Source: Trichobilharzia regenti (lineage: Eukaryota > Platyhelminthes > Trematoda > Strigeidida > Schistosomatidae). Taken from it: 64,000 nucleotides of DNA. Made by a program: the position numbers and the translations under genes. The notes below the pieces were generated by a model that had not been told where the DNA came from, did no database searches, and saw nothing but the letters and a program-made list of their open reading frames with translations. The DNA is taken from positions 57,175,112-57,239,111 of the forward strand of contig OX235265.1 in NCBI GenBank assembly GCA_944472135.2. Reading direction: 5' to 3'. Each line of letters starts with the position of its first letter. The stretch's first letter is position 1. Shown here piece after piece: positions 22,708 through 33,657 of the stretch.

Positions 22708-24121
22708 TTAAGGAAAACAAATTATAACATTGAGTTTGGAATCACGTTCGGGGTGGAAAGAGTGGATAAAAAGATTTCCTCTGTATTCGTAAATCAGCTT
22801 TTTTATATCAATGGCTAGTGCCACCAAAATGTAAAGAATATGGAAATATATTATCGTCTTCAAGAGGCTTCTTTGGACTTTGTAGATAACTATGAATGAG
22901 TTTTCTTTAGATACCGAGTGACCAATATTGAAAACGTCTTTAATTATATGGCGCTCTGTACTAACGCATTGTGACGTTTCTGCAGCCATGTTGAATAATG
23001 TTCCTTGGCTCTTTTAGGCAAAACATTCCTTGAACGACCTATATATCTCATTCCATAGTAACAAGTGGGTTGATAGAAGTTGACGAACGGGATAGTTTAC
23101 CTTTCGAGCTATTAGAGAACATTGGGTGACAGGAGAACACCAGTCTTAATGAAGATGAAAAAAGTTGTTTTCAGAGAATATTATAATCTCTTTGACTAAA
23201 AGTTCGTCTTTGAACTTTATGTTCATGTATGACATCGGCTAAAAGTTGGGATTTGACTGTTGCGCTTGAGTTTTATTTGTCTCTCTTCCTCCAAAAGAAC
23301 TATCTCTTCATCCAAAGACTTTGAACTGCCGATTCTTCAGATATAAGTCGCAAGAGATATCAAGTTTCTTTTTTATTTATCGGCACCTGACTCTGAAAGT
23401 CAGTCAGTTGGAGGTCCCGTGTACACTTTCTGTATACTGATCTCTTCAGTGTTTCACCAGGCATCTTTGTCAGTTAAACATGATTTTGGTAGCCTGTTTG
23501 AATTACTGAGCTACGTGAATTTCCACCCAACACAATGCATCATATTTCCTGTAATTCTTATTGTCTTAGTCATTCAATTATATCCTTGAGTCGCAAAATG
23601 AACTCACGTACATGTTCAATTGGCTTTCAGACTACTGGCGTATACTTCACAGAGACGAAGGAAAAATATTGTAAGGGATTATTTTATGCTTTAGAGCTAA
23701 CAGCAGTGAGTCACGTGATATTCTATTGACTGCTCTTTTACTTGAAGATTTTGAATGAGGAGAAAATATTATGCAGTAAACTACGTCGAAAATTCTGTAT
23801 ACTCTTTAAACATTTTATTCAGAAGAGAGCTATTATTATTTTAAAAAATTAAAAAGGAGAATGTCTGTCCAGGTTTCACGTCAATAGTAAATTTAATGCC
23901 TAGATAGAAGCTATTAAAAACTTATAGGACATTATTTAGGTCACATGTGTATCATCAACATGCCTTTTGTAAAAGAAAAAGTTGTTGATAGTTGATTTCA
24001 TCAAATCACCTTCCAAACTTGCCATAAAAATGTCTGCAGGTACCAGATCTAATGGAGATCCAATAGTTACACTGTCTTGCTGTCTGTCAATTACACTGCC
24101 GAGTGTATACTGAACTTTCAA
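22708..24121 (-). pseudogene. PLE reverse transcriptase and GIY-YIG endonuclease remnant
   Basis: RT: TIGSPLDLVPADIFMASLEG then FFYKRHVDDTHVT, where YVDD has become HVDD with both aspartates kept. After a frame change FNSFYLGIKFTIDVKPGQTF reads at 23860-23920. Past the R2 insertion come SVYRK-like and DFQSQVPINKK (about 23370-23440). The nuclease YQPTCYYGMRYIGRSRNVL, RAKEHYSTWL (about 22990-23090) has the tyrosine, YIG, arginine and glutamate of the family. The tail NSFIVIYKVQRSL, ALAIDIKK ends in 22708-22989. Multiple frame changes make it non-functional. Confidence 0.8.
23490..23850. repeat. Dispersed repeat R2 inserted in the PLE
   Basis: Lies between RT blocks that are only about 25 codons apart in the PLE at 12360-12460, so it is an insertion. 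Its left half matches 57785-57930 (TATATCCTTG, ATGAACTCAC) and its right half matches about 52790-52960 (CACGTGAT, GAAAATATTAT). Family and strand are unknown. Confidence 0.55.
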
Positions 24122-24150
24122 AGGGTCTCTTCTTTGAACTATCTGTTCTT

Positions 24151-24889
24151 ATTTTCATGCCTAGATGATGATTTGTCATTTTTCAGTTCAGTGAGTTTCC
24201 TTTAGGCTTATGTACTTTATCGGTGGTTGGGAAACAGATTTCTATTGCTTAATTAAACGAGACTATTACACTGTGTAATTATTGTGGCATCAAAGTCTGA
24301 AGTTTTATCAACTTTTGCGTACGTTTTTCATGCTTTATCAACAAATTTCCAGGAAATAACATACTTCTAAGAAGAAGTATCATATGACTGTCTATTAGAT
24401 ATTAGGTGAGCAGGTGAGAAGCACTGAGCAAAACTGTAGGACTAGTAGACTGAAACAGTTAGAGTAATGTTTAAGTATTTACCCATCAATATTACGTTAG
24501 TACACAATCATATAAGAGAGAAGCAATAAAAGAGGAGCTGAGAAACTTGTAAACATACATATGTGATTAAAGATAGTCAGGCAAACTTCGTTGCTACAGT
24601 GCAACAGCTGAAACAGTTACAGTGTATGTGAATCTTCTCTATTCACTGCTTGAATTGATGTGTTATTGCTATTGCAGAAGGATTGTCACTGAAAGTAATT
24701 TTTAGAGAAGATCTGATATAAACTGGTGAGTAAAGCTGAAATAACAGCTTTGTTTGAGACAAAACTTAAATATGGTCAGTGACTGAGTCTTGTAACTCGG
24801 CTAGTAGGATGGGTTTTCGGTTTTCCTTAAAATCATAACACATAAGCTATTTTCAGGTGTAGGGAATAGATTGGTTTCATGTTTGATTT
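24151..24889. other. AT-rich stretch, nothing recognised
   Basis: Possibly decayed PLE 5' sequence next to 24150; no motif could be followed. Confidence 0.35.
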
Positions 24890-25080
24890 CCGACTGACAT
24901 CAGTTAGAGAGTCATTGAGAACTTGGGAGCACAGGATGGCCATTCTGTCCAGGTTTGAGACTTTTCGTCAGTACACATCCTTGAACCACACTAGGAGGTT
25001 GAACTACGCACCTTCAGGTTATGAGGCAAGCTCGTTCACCATTTAGCCACTGAGACGGAGTCCAAATGGCCCATGAATTT
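24890..25080 (-). mobile_element. Decayed family C ribozyme SINE
   Basis: Matches the family over the tail (GACATCAGTTAGAGAG), the hammerhead remnant and the tRNA-like head (AGGCAAGCTCGTTCACCATT, TTAGCCACTGAGAC). The hammerhead stem II and GAAA are no longer legible. Confidence 0.6.
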
Positions 25081-25615
25081 GGACTCCTATTATGTTAAAA
25101 CATGTACCTGGTAAATTATTGGTTGAATAATGAACTGAAATGTGAACTGCTATATTTTTGAACTGTGATGACTTGGGGATTGTGGAGACTCAATGTAAAT
25201 CAATAAAAATGATCTGGTTGAAACCATTCTTAGTGGGACTATGAATGTTTCACTCTTCTGAATTCTGTAAGATTCTGTTGTTTTCTAGAAGTTTTAATAT
25301 ATTTTCATACCTTTGTTTTCAGATTAATGCACTCTCAAATAAGCCAGGTTACAACTGTATTTAGGCATATAATCAATATGACCAGTATTATAGTAACATC
25401 AATAATTTAACAGCCAAACGGAACAGAGCTGTTTTGTGGTTATTTTTGTTGTTGTTGTTACCATAATACATCTTTGTTGTTATCAGCTTTGAAATTTCAA
25501 TAAGTCGACTAAGTTTAATCATCATTTTCCGAACCATATACAACCTGGAACAAAAGTTGACATAATCTGTGTCCCTTTAACTTTTCAATGTCCTTATCAG
25601 AGTGTCATTTGCGCA

Positions 25616-25654
<39 letters not shown>

Positions 25655-26445
25655 AATATCAGCATCACTGTCCTTAATACACACAGTAAGTATATTTGTA
25701 CACAAACACATGCACCAAGTCTGTATGGCTTTTATTGACATTCAGTCCAATCGATTTAATTTAGATATTTAAAAATGGCTACACACATGTATATATTTAT
25801 TGTCCAATCGAGTGCGATTATAACTGGATTGGTTAAGTGAATAACAATCGAGGTTTGATACGTGTAAGTCACATTCAGATATGAACAGAAATAGTACAAC
25901 TAATTCATCCTTATTCTGTAGGCATACTGGTTAATAACGGTAATTCCGAAAAACATTGGACATTCATTGATTGGACTGAAAAGTGAAAAGTAATCAAAAA
26001 CGATGGAATATTTAAAACCATTTTTTAAGACAATTAATTCACAAAACAGAAAGAAATTCTTAATAATTTATTACTGTTAATGGAAGTAAATTTTATGAAA
26101 ATTATCAAGAGTTATCCAACCATATACCTCCTCATTTTAACTGTGACAACAATCAATTCTCCCGTTTTGGCATAATAATCTTAATGGTAAGTTGCACACT
26201 GTTGTAAGACCTTGAATTGTTGTTTTATTCATTAGTAATATTCTCATAAGTTAACGGAGTTGATTCCAAATTATTGGGTTCAGGGTTCGAGTCTGTCTGA
26301 CAGTATCAGCCACCAAACAACAAATGACCAGTTTAGAATATTTTTACAGTCAGCTTATGAGAGACAACCATGACGCAGATATTGTTTAAAAAGACTTTTT
26401 ATTGAGTTAAAAGCAGCTAGAAGGTTGTTAAAAACGTGGAGTAAT
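25081..26445. other. AT-rich stretch with a dinucleotide microsatellite
   Basis: An (AT)16 tract covers 25619-25650. No coding feature is supported. A box B-like GGGTTCGAGTC at about 26284 lacks a matching box A. Confidence 0.45.
25619..25650. repeat. (AT)n microsatellite
   Basis: Sixteen uninterrupted AT units, preceded by GCGCATGC. Confidence 0.95.
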
Positions 26446-26472
26446 GAACACTATTTCAAAAGAATGGTTATT

Positions 26473-26513
26473 GAACAAAGAATATTCTTTTCGATAACTT
26501 CATCATCAGGTTC
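26473..26513 (-). ncRNA. Hammerhead-like motif, mirror copy
   Basis: Inverse copy of 26589-26629 with the same GAAC, CUGAUGA, GAAA and AAGA/UCUU elements. The stem III loop differs (AUAU in place of GUAU). Confidence 0.5.
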
Positions 26514-26588
26514 TACAGTTATGTATTAACAACATTAAGGCTGTTTAAATAACACTAATTAATTCACTATGATGCATATATAACTGTA

Positions 26589-26629
26589 GAACCTGATGAT
26601 GAAGTTATCGAAAAGAGTATTCTTTGTTC
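26589..26629 (+). ncRNA. Hammerhead-like motif in PLE terminal repeat
   Basis: Stem I GAAC/GUUC (26589-26592 with 26626-26629). Core CUGAUGA (26593-26599) and GAAA (26610-26613). Stem III AAGA/UCUU (26613-26616 with 26621-26624) with loop GUAU. Position 17 is U (26625). Stem II is poor: the 10 nt between core halves give at most two or three pairs. PLEs are known to carry minimal hammerheads, which supports the call, but activity is uncertain. Confidence 0.5.
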
Positions 26630-26649
26630 AGTAACCATCCTTTTGAAAT

Positions 26650-27764
26650 TTTAATGGGCAATTTTAATCAGTTAATAGTATTTCAGTTCCTATTTTGAAT
26701 TCTACACTAATGAATTTGTCTAAAACTATCATATCTTTGAATGAAGATAATACTATTCAGTCTCTGAACCTGATTTAACAGTCTGTTTTCTTTGACTTCT
26801 GCCAGATGACAATATAGTGCAGTCACATTTTTATTTGCCACAAAACCCCTAATTGGAATACTATTCATTTTCCCTTAATCATTTGTCTTCCATTGTTCAT
26901 ATTATTGGTCATAGTCACCCGAACGAACATGATTTATAGAAAGTGATATATGATAATGGTAGTGTTACGTTGTGAATTACTAGTGGTTGAAACCACACAA
27001 ATTACTGGGACTTGAAATGAACGTGAACAGTAACATGTTTTGTTAGTGACCTCGCGTGTCTAACCTTGTTTGGTCTAACATAAGGCTGTGAGTGTGCACT
27101 GGTGTAAATTAACAGGCAGTAGTAAAAGTAAATCGCATCCGGGCTCCTAATCCCAATTATTCAGCTTACTTTAAGATATTTTAGCATATTAAAGGTTATA
27201 TTTTAATGATGGACAATATTTGCAGCTCTAATCGACATCTGTAATTGATTGCCTAACTTCTCACAATAAGACAATATACAGTACGTTCGTTAACACTGAG
27301 AAAGTCACAAATAACAACCGACGTCCACTGCACAACAGGTGGTTGCCATAACTCGTTAGTCTAGTAGAAAACATTGTGGTGTTTCACCCAGTAGGTATCT
27401 GTTTAAAATCTTGGTTGAATGCCTCCGCTCAACGCATTGGAAATACATCTTACTAGGGAGTCGAAAATAAGACTAAACGCGTGCACTGGATCCGGATATT
27501 CGTCATTATTGATTAAATAACAACAAGTTTAATTGGAGTACACCTCTGAGTGTCCATTTCCACCTCGGTTCAAGCTTTTATTTACGGGATTAATTAGGTG
27601 TCTCATAGAAACAAATTAGTCTGAGCCTCATTAGGTAAGTACAATAATAATAATAATAATGGTAATAATAATAATAATAAGGGTAATAACAATAACGAAG
27701 TTAGGATTACATTGAAGAATTCTGAGTTAATCTACTGATTGTATGAAATGAAAGTCATACCAAT
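26650..27764. other. AT-rich stretch with a trinucleotide tract
   Basis: An imperfect (AAT)n run occupies 27642-27690. Nothing else is supported. Confidence 0.45.
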
Positions 27765-28110
27765 ATAGTGTATAGACCTAACTTTCGAGATGACAGGAGG
27801 GAGTTTCCTAGAGTTCTAGTGAGAAGTTGTGACCAGTGAGGTCCATCCAGTCAAGTGTGAGGATGGAGTTCCTGCCGATGGCAGTGGCTGGTGGTCTCCT
27901 TAAATTACGAATTGATAGAAGTTAGAATTCATGTACTGGCCATTGAATCGGGTCCCAGTGGCTGAATGGTATACGAGCTTACCTTGTAACCGGAAGGTCC
28001 TGGGTTCGAACCCCAGTGGGTGTGTACTGCAGATGACTCCCTAACTAGGATGAAACAGCTGTCCAGTACTCCCTGGTTTTCAATGGTTCTCTAGCTGATA
28101 TCAATCTGTG
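27765..28110 (+). mobile_element. Ribozyme SINE family C with its upstream module
   Basis: An upstream module (about 27765-27950, containing GAAGTTAGAATTCATG) precedes box A TGGCTGAATGG (about 27963), box B GGTTCGAACCC (about 28003) and a degraded hammerhead at 28024-28068. There the 5' core reads CAGAUGA and stem II is CUCC/GGAU, so activity is unlikely; GAAA and stem III (ACAGCUGU) persist. The tail GCTGATATCAATC follows. The same order is seen at 41645-42077. Confidence 0.75.
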
Positions 28111-28324
28111 ATCAACTGGTAAAAACAAAACTAATCCTTACAGACCAACTATAGATAATTTAATAAGTTAGGAATCCTCAAAAATACTGAAAATCATCCA
28201 GTTAGATCCAAGAATTTCGTAATTCTCTTTTGGAAAGGAATGTATGATTGAACAATATCTTAAAACAAGTGTTAAGGCTCAAGACAATGCCTAAGGTTTT
28301 AGTACCATTTTTTAAATTACTTTA

Positions 28325-28500
28325 CTTTCCGACTGGAACAAGGGGCTTCAAGCTTGTTGGGCTTTAAAGTTTCTGTAGCTCTTGTTGCACTTTTACGGGG
28401 TGGGGTTACCAGCCTCAACTCAGCCCTCTCTCCCATCTTGGCGACGTTTAGGAGTACGATAGCTGGAAATCGAGCCCCCAATCACGTTCATGACTGAGGG
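28325..28500 (-). mobile_element. tRNA-like SINE family A, minus strand
   Basis: From its 3' end at the left: GGAACAAGGGGCTTCAAGC, TTTAAAGTTTCTGTAGC, ACGGGGTGGGGTTACCAGCC, then the GAG-rich block and a decayed head (ATCGAGCCCCC). The body matches the RTE 5' UTR and the end matches the RTE tail. Confidence 0.7.
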
Positions 28501-28979
28501 TACTTTATCCCTGAACGACCATTTGTAACTGTGTAAATACATCTGTGTTCATACAATAAAACGTTCTATGGCGTTAGTCTCATTTTTTTCTTATGGATCA
28601 AGTAGCTGATTGAATACCAGATAATTAACTTTCAGTTGCTTAGTTGTCGCACAATGTGACACATATTCTCAGGAATTTCACAGACCTCTTCATATTCCCT
28701 TAAAGGCTTGGAAACCACATATTGCAATTAGTTTATTGAAAGTTTAGTACTTACGACCATAAGTTCTATCAGCAGAAATCGTAGTCATTTAGTAGGATAA
28801 AAATAGTTTTTCTGTTCATGAACAGAGTAATTTAATAATTTCCAGCTATTATTAAATAAAGGGAAGAAAATTTCAGCTCTATCACAGGTCATTTGACAAT
28901 TAGGTCTGTGAAAGAAGTGGAAATTAGTCATGAGTACGGTATAGGGATCATGGGATAATTTTGTTTGATATAATTCACA
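28501..28979. other. Intergenic stretch, nothing recognised
   Basis: No supported coding or repeat feature. Confidence 0.4.
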
Positions 28980-29925
28980 GTGATACAGTATCCCTATCAG
29001 TAAATAAATAATAATGTGAAAATAATAATGAGGTAAGGAGTGAGAAAATAGACTTAGGCCAAGTTAAAAGGACATATTGAAGGTTAAAATAACAATTCAG
29101 ATCGCTAAACCAAAGAAGGAAGGTAATAGTACATTTATAATGGTATCAAAACAAAGTTTACCAAGGAAGGTTTATTTTGATGAAGGATTGTTGCTTTGTA
29201 AGCAGAAAGGTGGTTTAAACTTCCTAATTGCCAGCTAGGGCTTCCACAAACTTTAGGATACGCTCCAAACACGTTTTATAGATAGGTTTAACAGGTGTGT
29301 TAGCGTCACTTTTATATCCTGTCCCTATAATATGTTTCGCAATAGAGGAGCTAGGTAATCCGTTCTCACCATTAATAGGTTCTGGAGATTCACTTTGCTT
29401 CTGGAACCATTTAGGAAAATGCTCTGAAGCCCTTACTTGCAAAGATCGACGAGTCCTGACTATGTATTTGTGAACGCATGTACATTTATTTGGAAACGGA
29501 AGAACATTTAAATTTGAAAATATAGTGGGATATAACATCATTTTTCGCATGTTTTAAGGGCTTAGTTGGATGGATATATCGGCTTCACATTCTCAATTAT
29601 TATGATCTTAACTGCATAAAAATTCTTTTTAACCACAGCGTTCAATCTTTGTCTAGTTGTCCAGCTGCTATGATCACTCATATAGGGTAGTTTGATGTAC
29701 ACGTCTTTCTTAGTGGCGAGTCGGAGAGTGGGTCTTGGTGTTCTGACTACTTCATATCTCCTGATGAACTTGTCTGGATAATTGTTATCAACCAGAGTTT
29801 GTGTCAGCTTTCTTCCTTCTTCATCAAGTGTGTCTTCGGTGCATATTCGTTGGAGTCTACTGAAGAGACATCTCACTAAGGCTCTTTTGTACCGAACAAG
29901 GCAGAAACTGTGATATTCAATTGGT
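28980..29925 (-). mobile_element. Penelope-like element, family 4, minus strand
   Basis: 3' UTR at 28980-29220 (on its strand TCCTTCTTTGGTTTAGCGAT and GTCTATTTTCTCACTCC, also found at 41435-41530), then nuclease and linker coding to about 29915. The 5' side is truncated at a hammerhead retroposon starting at about 29926. Confidence 0.75.
29224..29915 (-). pseudogene. PLE linker plus GIY-YIG endonuclease
   Basis: 29562-29915 encodes KRALVRCLFSRLQRICTED, EEGRKLTQTLVDNNYPDKFIRRYE and KKDVYIKLPYMSDHSS, the region before the nuclease. 29224-29550 holds the nuclease: KCTCVHKYIVRTRRSLQVR, SEHFPKWF, SIAKHIIGTGYKS, KPIYKTCLERILKFVEAL. The second signature is YIV instead of YIG, while the arginine and glutamate-histidine are kept. 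A stop between 29550 and 29562 separates the two pieces. The N-terminal 16 codons of the longer open frame (29926-29960) belong to the adjoining retroposon, not to the PLE. Confidence 0.78.
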
Positions 29926-30340
29926 GGATGGTGACTAGCAGTGGAATTCAGGATTCGCATTTCGTCCTATTTGGAACTCGTCACTGGATGTATCTGCATT
30001 CCCTAGTGAGTGATGATGTTCCCACCGAGGCTCAAACCCAGTGCCCATAGTTTCAAACGCCAAAGCGTTATCCACTAGACCACTTGGGTCACGAGAGCCA
30101 CCTCTTGTCCAAAGGGTCATATCAGTTATTTAATTGAATTTTAGATTTTCCCGTCGATTGATTGAACCGAAATGTGCATCCTGGATTCCGCTGTTAGTCA
30201 CCATCCACCAGTTAAATTCTAATTATATGCCCAGACATCTTCGAAGCATCTGCATAAGAAGCCGACATGTCAACCTGAGACCGAGTACTCCGGTCCAATC
30301 AATCGACGGGAAAATCTAAAATTCAATTAAATAAAAAACT
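29926..30340 (-). mobile_element. S-alpha-type hammerhead retroposon with inverted duplications
   Basis: The minus-strand copy has box A (TGGTCTAGTGG, about 30070-30080), box B-like GGGTTTGAGCCTC, and a decayed hammerhead (about 29957-30000). In the last, the core has lost one base (CCAG then UGACGA) and stem II has a U (GUUCC/GGAC). A plus-strand piece of the same tail lies at 30168-30215. The block TAGATTTTCCCGTCGATTGA (about 30142-30162) is mirrored at about 30295-30320. The DNA is therefore a set of nested inverted pieces like 19935-20300. Confidence 0.75.
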
Positions 30341-30988
30341 ATGATAATTAAGATACTGTTTTTTCCAGGTAGGTTTTCTATAAATAGATCGTTTCATTGA
30401 TCTATCAAGCCGTCGACTAAGCGATATATCTAGAAAAGCTAAACAATTGTCCTTTTCTTCTAGAGAGGTGAGTCTATTTTCTCACCCGCTAACTTTTTAT
30501 TGTTTTCTTATGTATGTTCATAATGACAAGTCCGTGTATGGTCAGATTGTTCGAAACGTGTTGCGCAAATACATTACACGATTCAGACAAATTACGTCTT
30601 CTTATGTCTTTGTTTGAACTCATAAAAGGAGCTAATTGCTTTAAATAATGTATCAGTCAGTGTGTTACATGAAATGAACTTACCTAGTATGGAATTATGT
30701 TCTACCATAATGTCGAAATCTTGGTCTAATATACGACAGGCAGTTTTATGAGGGATATTCTGAATGCTGCCATGAACAGATGTGTGGATTGCTTTTGGTC
30801 ATATTTGAGAGATTTATAATACGTTTACGTTGGGGAATCACATGCCTACTTCTTTGTGAATTTACACCTAACTATCAACAATCCGTTTTAAACAAATTCA
30901 GATGCTGTACACCAAAACAAATTAACCAGTCATAAGTCTCACCTCTTTATTTTTAACTAATATAAGGTCGATCATTACTGAATTTTAG

Positions 30989-31633
30989 TTTGTGCTAAAA
31001 CTGGAAACAGAATTAGATATTCTGAGAGAAATATTCATCCAAAATGGATACCCAATAAGATTTATTGACAAAAATATGAAACCAATAATTTGGAAAAACG
31101 AAACTTTAACTGCGCCTAAAAAGAAAATCTACATGAACTTGGATTTCAAGGGAGATTTAGCGAGCGATATTCTCAAGAGAAGGATCACATCATCTCTGAG
31201 AAGAACATTCTTTGCAGCAACGCTAAGAATAGTGTTCTCCAGTCGCCCACTGATCTGCAGAAGCCTCAAGGACAAGATCCCGCATCTGGCCACTTCTATG
31301 TGCATATATCAGTTCACCTGCTGCTGTGGAGCCAGGTACATCGGTCGTTCGACGCGCATCCTGTCCAAGAGGATTCAAGAACACTATCCAGCATGGTTGC
31401 GAAAAGTCAATACTGGTGCAATAAGGAGTGCGATAATTGAACACCTGGTTAACACTGATCATTGCATTTCAACAAACGCCTCCTTCAAAGTAATCTACAG
31501 AGTCAAGAATAACATATCAAAGGCAATACGGTTTCGTCTCCTTTGCATCGCTGAAGCTCTGGCCATTCACATGGAAAAACCGGAGCTGTGCATACAAAAG
31601 AAGATTACTCAACCACTTCTACTTTCATGGTAA
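30989..31633 (+). pseudogene. PLE C-terminal region with intact GIY-YIG nuclease
   Basis: An open frame of 215 codons bounded upstream by TAG (30986-30988) without a methionine start; it is the C-terminal third of a PLE polyprotein. Numbering from 30992, the linker (ILREIFIQNGYPIRFI) precedes the nuclease: CIYQFTCCCGARYIGRSTR at residues 104-122, catalytic-type arginine 122 or 127 and glutamate 130 in SKRIQEHYP. The conserved HLVNTDH (151-157) and the tail AIRFRLLCIAEALAIHMEKP follow. This is the best preserved nuclease in the window. PLE nucleases nick target DNA for priming. No RT active site lies upstream in frame, so the copy is 5'-truncated. Confidence 0.85.
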
Positions 31634-31700
31634 CAATGTTTTGATTTGTTTTGAGTTTTTATTTTATTTTGATGACTTGTTTGTTTCTTTGCCTGTTCCT

Positions 31701-32130
31701 TAATTGCTTATAATTCTTGTATTCACTTAGATCTCTTACATAGCTTCGTATTATCTACTTTGTTTCTATGTGCATCCTGAGTAAAACTCACTCATCAAAC
31801 TATTCATATTATTGTTACATAACTTCTTTTAACAACTGTTTGTGACAACTCATCACCTTTGTTACTACCCTAGCACTTAATTGTCTTGACTTTTATTACC
31901 AAGCTTTGCCTGTTTAGTCAAAATAACCTTAAGCAATTATGATTCTTGTATTCACTTAGATAATTTCGTATTATCTACTTTATTTCTATGTGCATCCTGA
32001 GTGAAACTCACTATTATTATTACAACTGTTTGTGACAACTCATCACCTTTGTTACTACCTTAGTTTCATTAACACTTAATTTTTTGACCTGTATTACCAA
32101 CCTTCACTTGTTTTGTTAAAAGTAACCTTA
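31701..32130 (+). repeat. Tandem duplication in PLE 3' UTR
   Basis: Two units, about 31701-31930 and 31931-32130. They share TTCTTGTATTCACTTAGAT, TTTCTATGTGCATCCTGAGT, AACTGTTTGTGACAACTCAT and a terminal AACCTTAA. The second unit has lost about 30 bp. Confidence 0.85.
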
Positions 32131-32290
32131 ACCAATTGTAATTTTGTTTGACAAACTTAATGTACACATACATACAAAATAGCATATATATATATTTGCG
32201 ATTGTACAGCTAAGAAAATGAATTCGCCGAAAAGAGACTCTTCGCTGATCTACGTGTTTTGTTTTCATTAAAACTGCTTCGTTTGAAGTT

Positions 32291-33164
32291 AAATTAACTA
32301 ACTTAGATGTAATATGATATACATTATCAATCAATCGGTTCCCTGCCTTCATCATGTACCTATTTTTAACGCAGTCTGCATATTAAATAGCTACAAATTA
32401 CTTTTCCAGTTTCCCATGCTTTAAATGTTATTTATATATGTGAACGAAAAAACGGACGTGCATAAATTCTTTGTCAAATTATCCATTCCCGTTATTTACT
32501 TTTCTCGACTTGTAATGGTAAAAAGATTGTAGAATTTATTAAGACCCACTTTACTATTGTGTTTGAGCTGATTATACTTAGCTGGGAGAATTGGAGCTGA
32601 AATGGACTTGATGCTGTGATTTCTCAAGGTAAGAATTTCTGTATTCAGCTATTAGATCGAAATTTAGTGAGCCGCCTTTTTTTTCTAACTTGAGTCAATG
32701 TCCTTCTCTCAGTTGTACGATATGGCTATCATCTAATATCACCTTTCTCACACCTAAACTGTATAACCTCTTCGATCACAACTTCCTGAAATCAGTCTCG
32801 AAGCCACTTTGAGGGCAGTCTATACCCAGTGAATTTGAAAGTATCAAGCACTAGATAATTATTCTTCTCTCATCAGACGTGAAAAAATCACTCTTGAAGA
32901 CAATCACCCATTGGCACTGATCAGTGGATTTTAATCTAATTACTTAAATGGAAAGTGTCTATAGCCAAACGTTAACATTTAATATCATTTTGTTTAGTCT
33001 TGAAGTCTCTGTGATTTTTATGGGTGTTCAACAGTATCCTCAAGTATCGACAATGTCACTGTTGTAGTAATAACGACAACTTAGAAAATGTAGCAGTTTG
33101 ATTGTAGTTGATAATTCAGACTTGTCACCAAAGGAACGCGTAGGCTAAGGACTGATAAAGACTA
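32291..33164. other. Intergenic stretch, nothing recognised
   Basis: No supported feature. Confidence 0.4.
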
Positions 33165-33300
33165 ATAAAAGAATGGATACTGAACAAAGAGTACTCTTTT
33201 CGATAACTTCACCACCAATCTCTACAGTTATATATACATTATAGTGAATGAATGAATTAGTATTATGAACAACATTAATGTTTAAATAACATCGAGTCAG
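33165..33300 (-). repeat. PLE family 3 terminal repeat, diverged
   Basis: Matches 26454-26580 (AACAAAGAGTACTCTTTTCG, TCTACAGTTATAT). On the minus strand the hammerhead-like core has decayed to UUGGUGG. It ends just before a family A SINE. Confidence 0.6.
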
Positions 33301-33315
33301 TAATATTGATAGATT

Positions 33316-33535
33316 ACAGCCTGGGCGGAAACACCAACGCTCGCCGACCATGCACATGGTCCTGGGTTCGATCCCCTCCCGACGCACTCCTTTACCTCAC
33401 TAAGCCAGAAATAATGCTGGTAAAGAGGAAAGGTTGGGTATGAGGCTAGCAACCCCATCCTGTAAAATAAACACTGCTACAGAAACTTTAAGCCACTAGC
33501 TTGAAGCCCTGTGTTCCACTGGGGAACGTGAAGGA
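33316..33535 (+). mobile_element. tRNA-like SINE family A
   Basis: A partial head (CGCTCGCCGACCATGCACAT), box B GGTTCGATCCC, an AAGCCAGAAATAATGCTGGT hairpin, body AAGGTTGGG, GGCTAGCAACCCCATCC, CAGAAACTTTAAGCC, then tail GCCCTGTGTTCCACTGGGG and a short A-run. The body resembles the RTE 5' UTR and the tail the RTE 3' end. Confidence 0.8.
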
Positions 33536-33657
33536 AAAAAACAGCTCAGTAGCGTCAACATAAAATAAGCTGAATGTCAGAAAAATTAGGAAAGATAATA
33601 TTACAAATTCATGAATTTATAGTTTCTACTGAAGGCTGGCCAGGGCAGTAGTAGAGG

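Larger units (their letters stand above)
22290..24150 (-). mobile_element. Penelope-like element, family 2, minus strand
   Basis: Contains, in minus-strand order, an RT active-site block (about 23936-24121), post-catalytic RT (23850-23930 and 23380-23490), a GIY-YIG nuclease (about 22990-23095), the C-terminal tail (22708-22989) and a 3' UTR (22290-22700) resembling 31650-32290. A different repeat (R2, about 23490-23850) interrupts the RT. A GTGTGTGTGT run is at 22395-22410. Confidence 0.8.
26454..26649. repeat. PLE family 3 terminal repeat, inverted pair
   Basis: Two arms of about 72 bp (26454-26524 and 26577-26649) in inverse orientation around a spacer of about 50 bp, with few mismatches. 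Each arm contains the motif CCTGATGATGAAG then ATCGAAAAG. A third, more diverged copy is on the minus strand at 33165-33300. Confidence 0.75.
30341..32290 (+). mobile_element. Penelope-like element, family 2, plus strand
   Basis: Left portion includes R1-type repeat (30510-30660). The nuclease ORF (30989-31633) is followed by a 3' UTR with a tandem duplication (31701-32130) and a terminal block GCCGAAAAGAGACTCTTCGC at 32228-32247. The 3' part matches 20410-20890 and 22290-22700 on the other strand. Confidence 0.8.

Noticed and set aside
31223..31462. Minus-strand open frame opposite the PLE nuclease
   Set aside because: Antisense shadow of 30989-31633.
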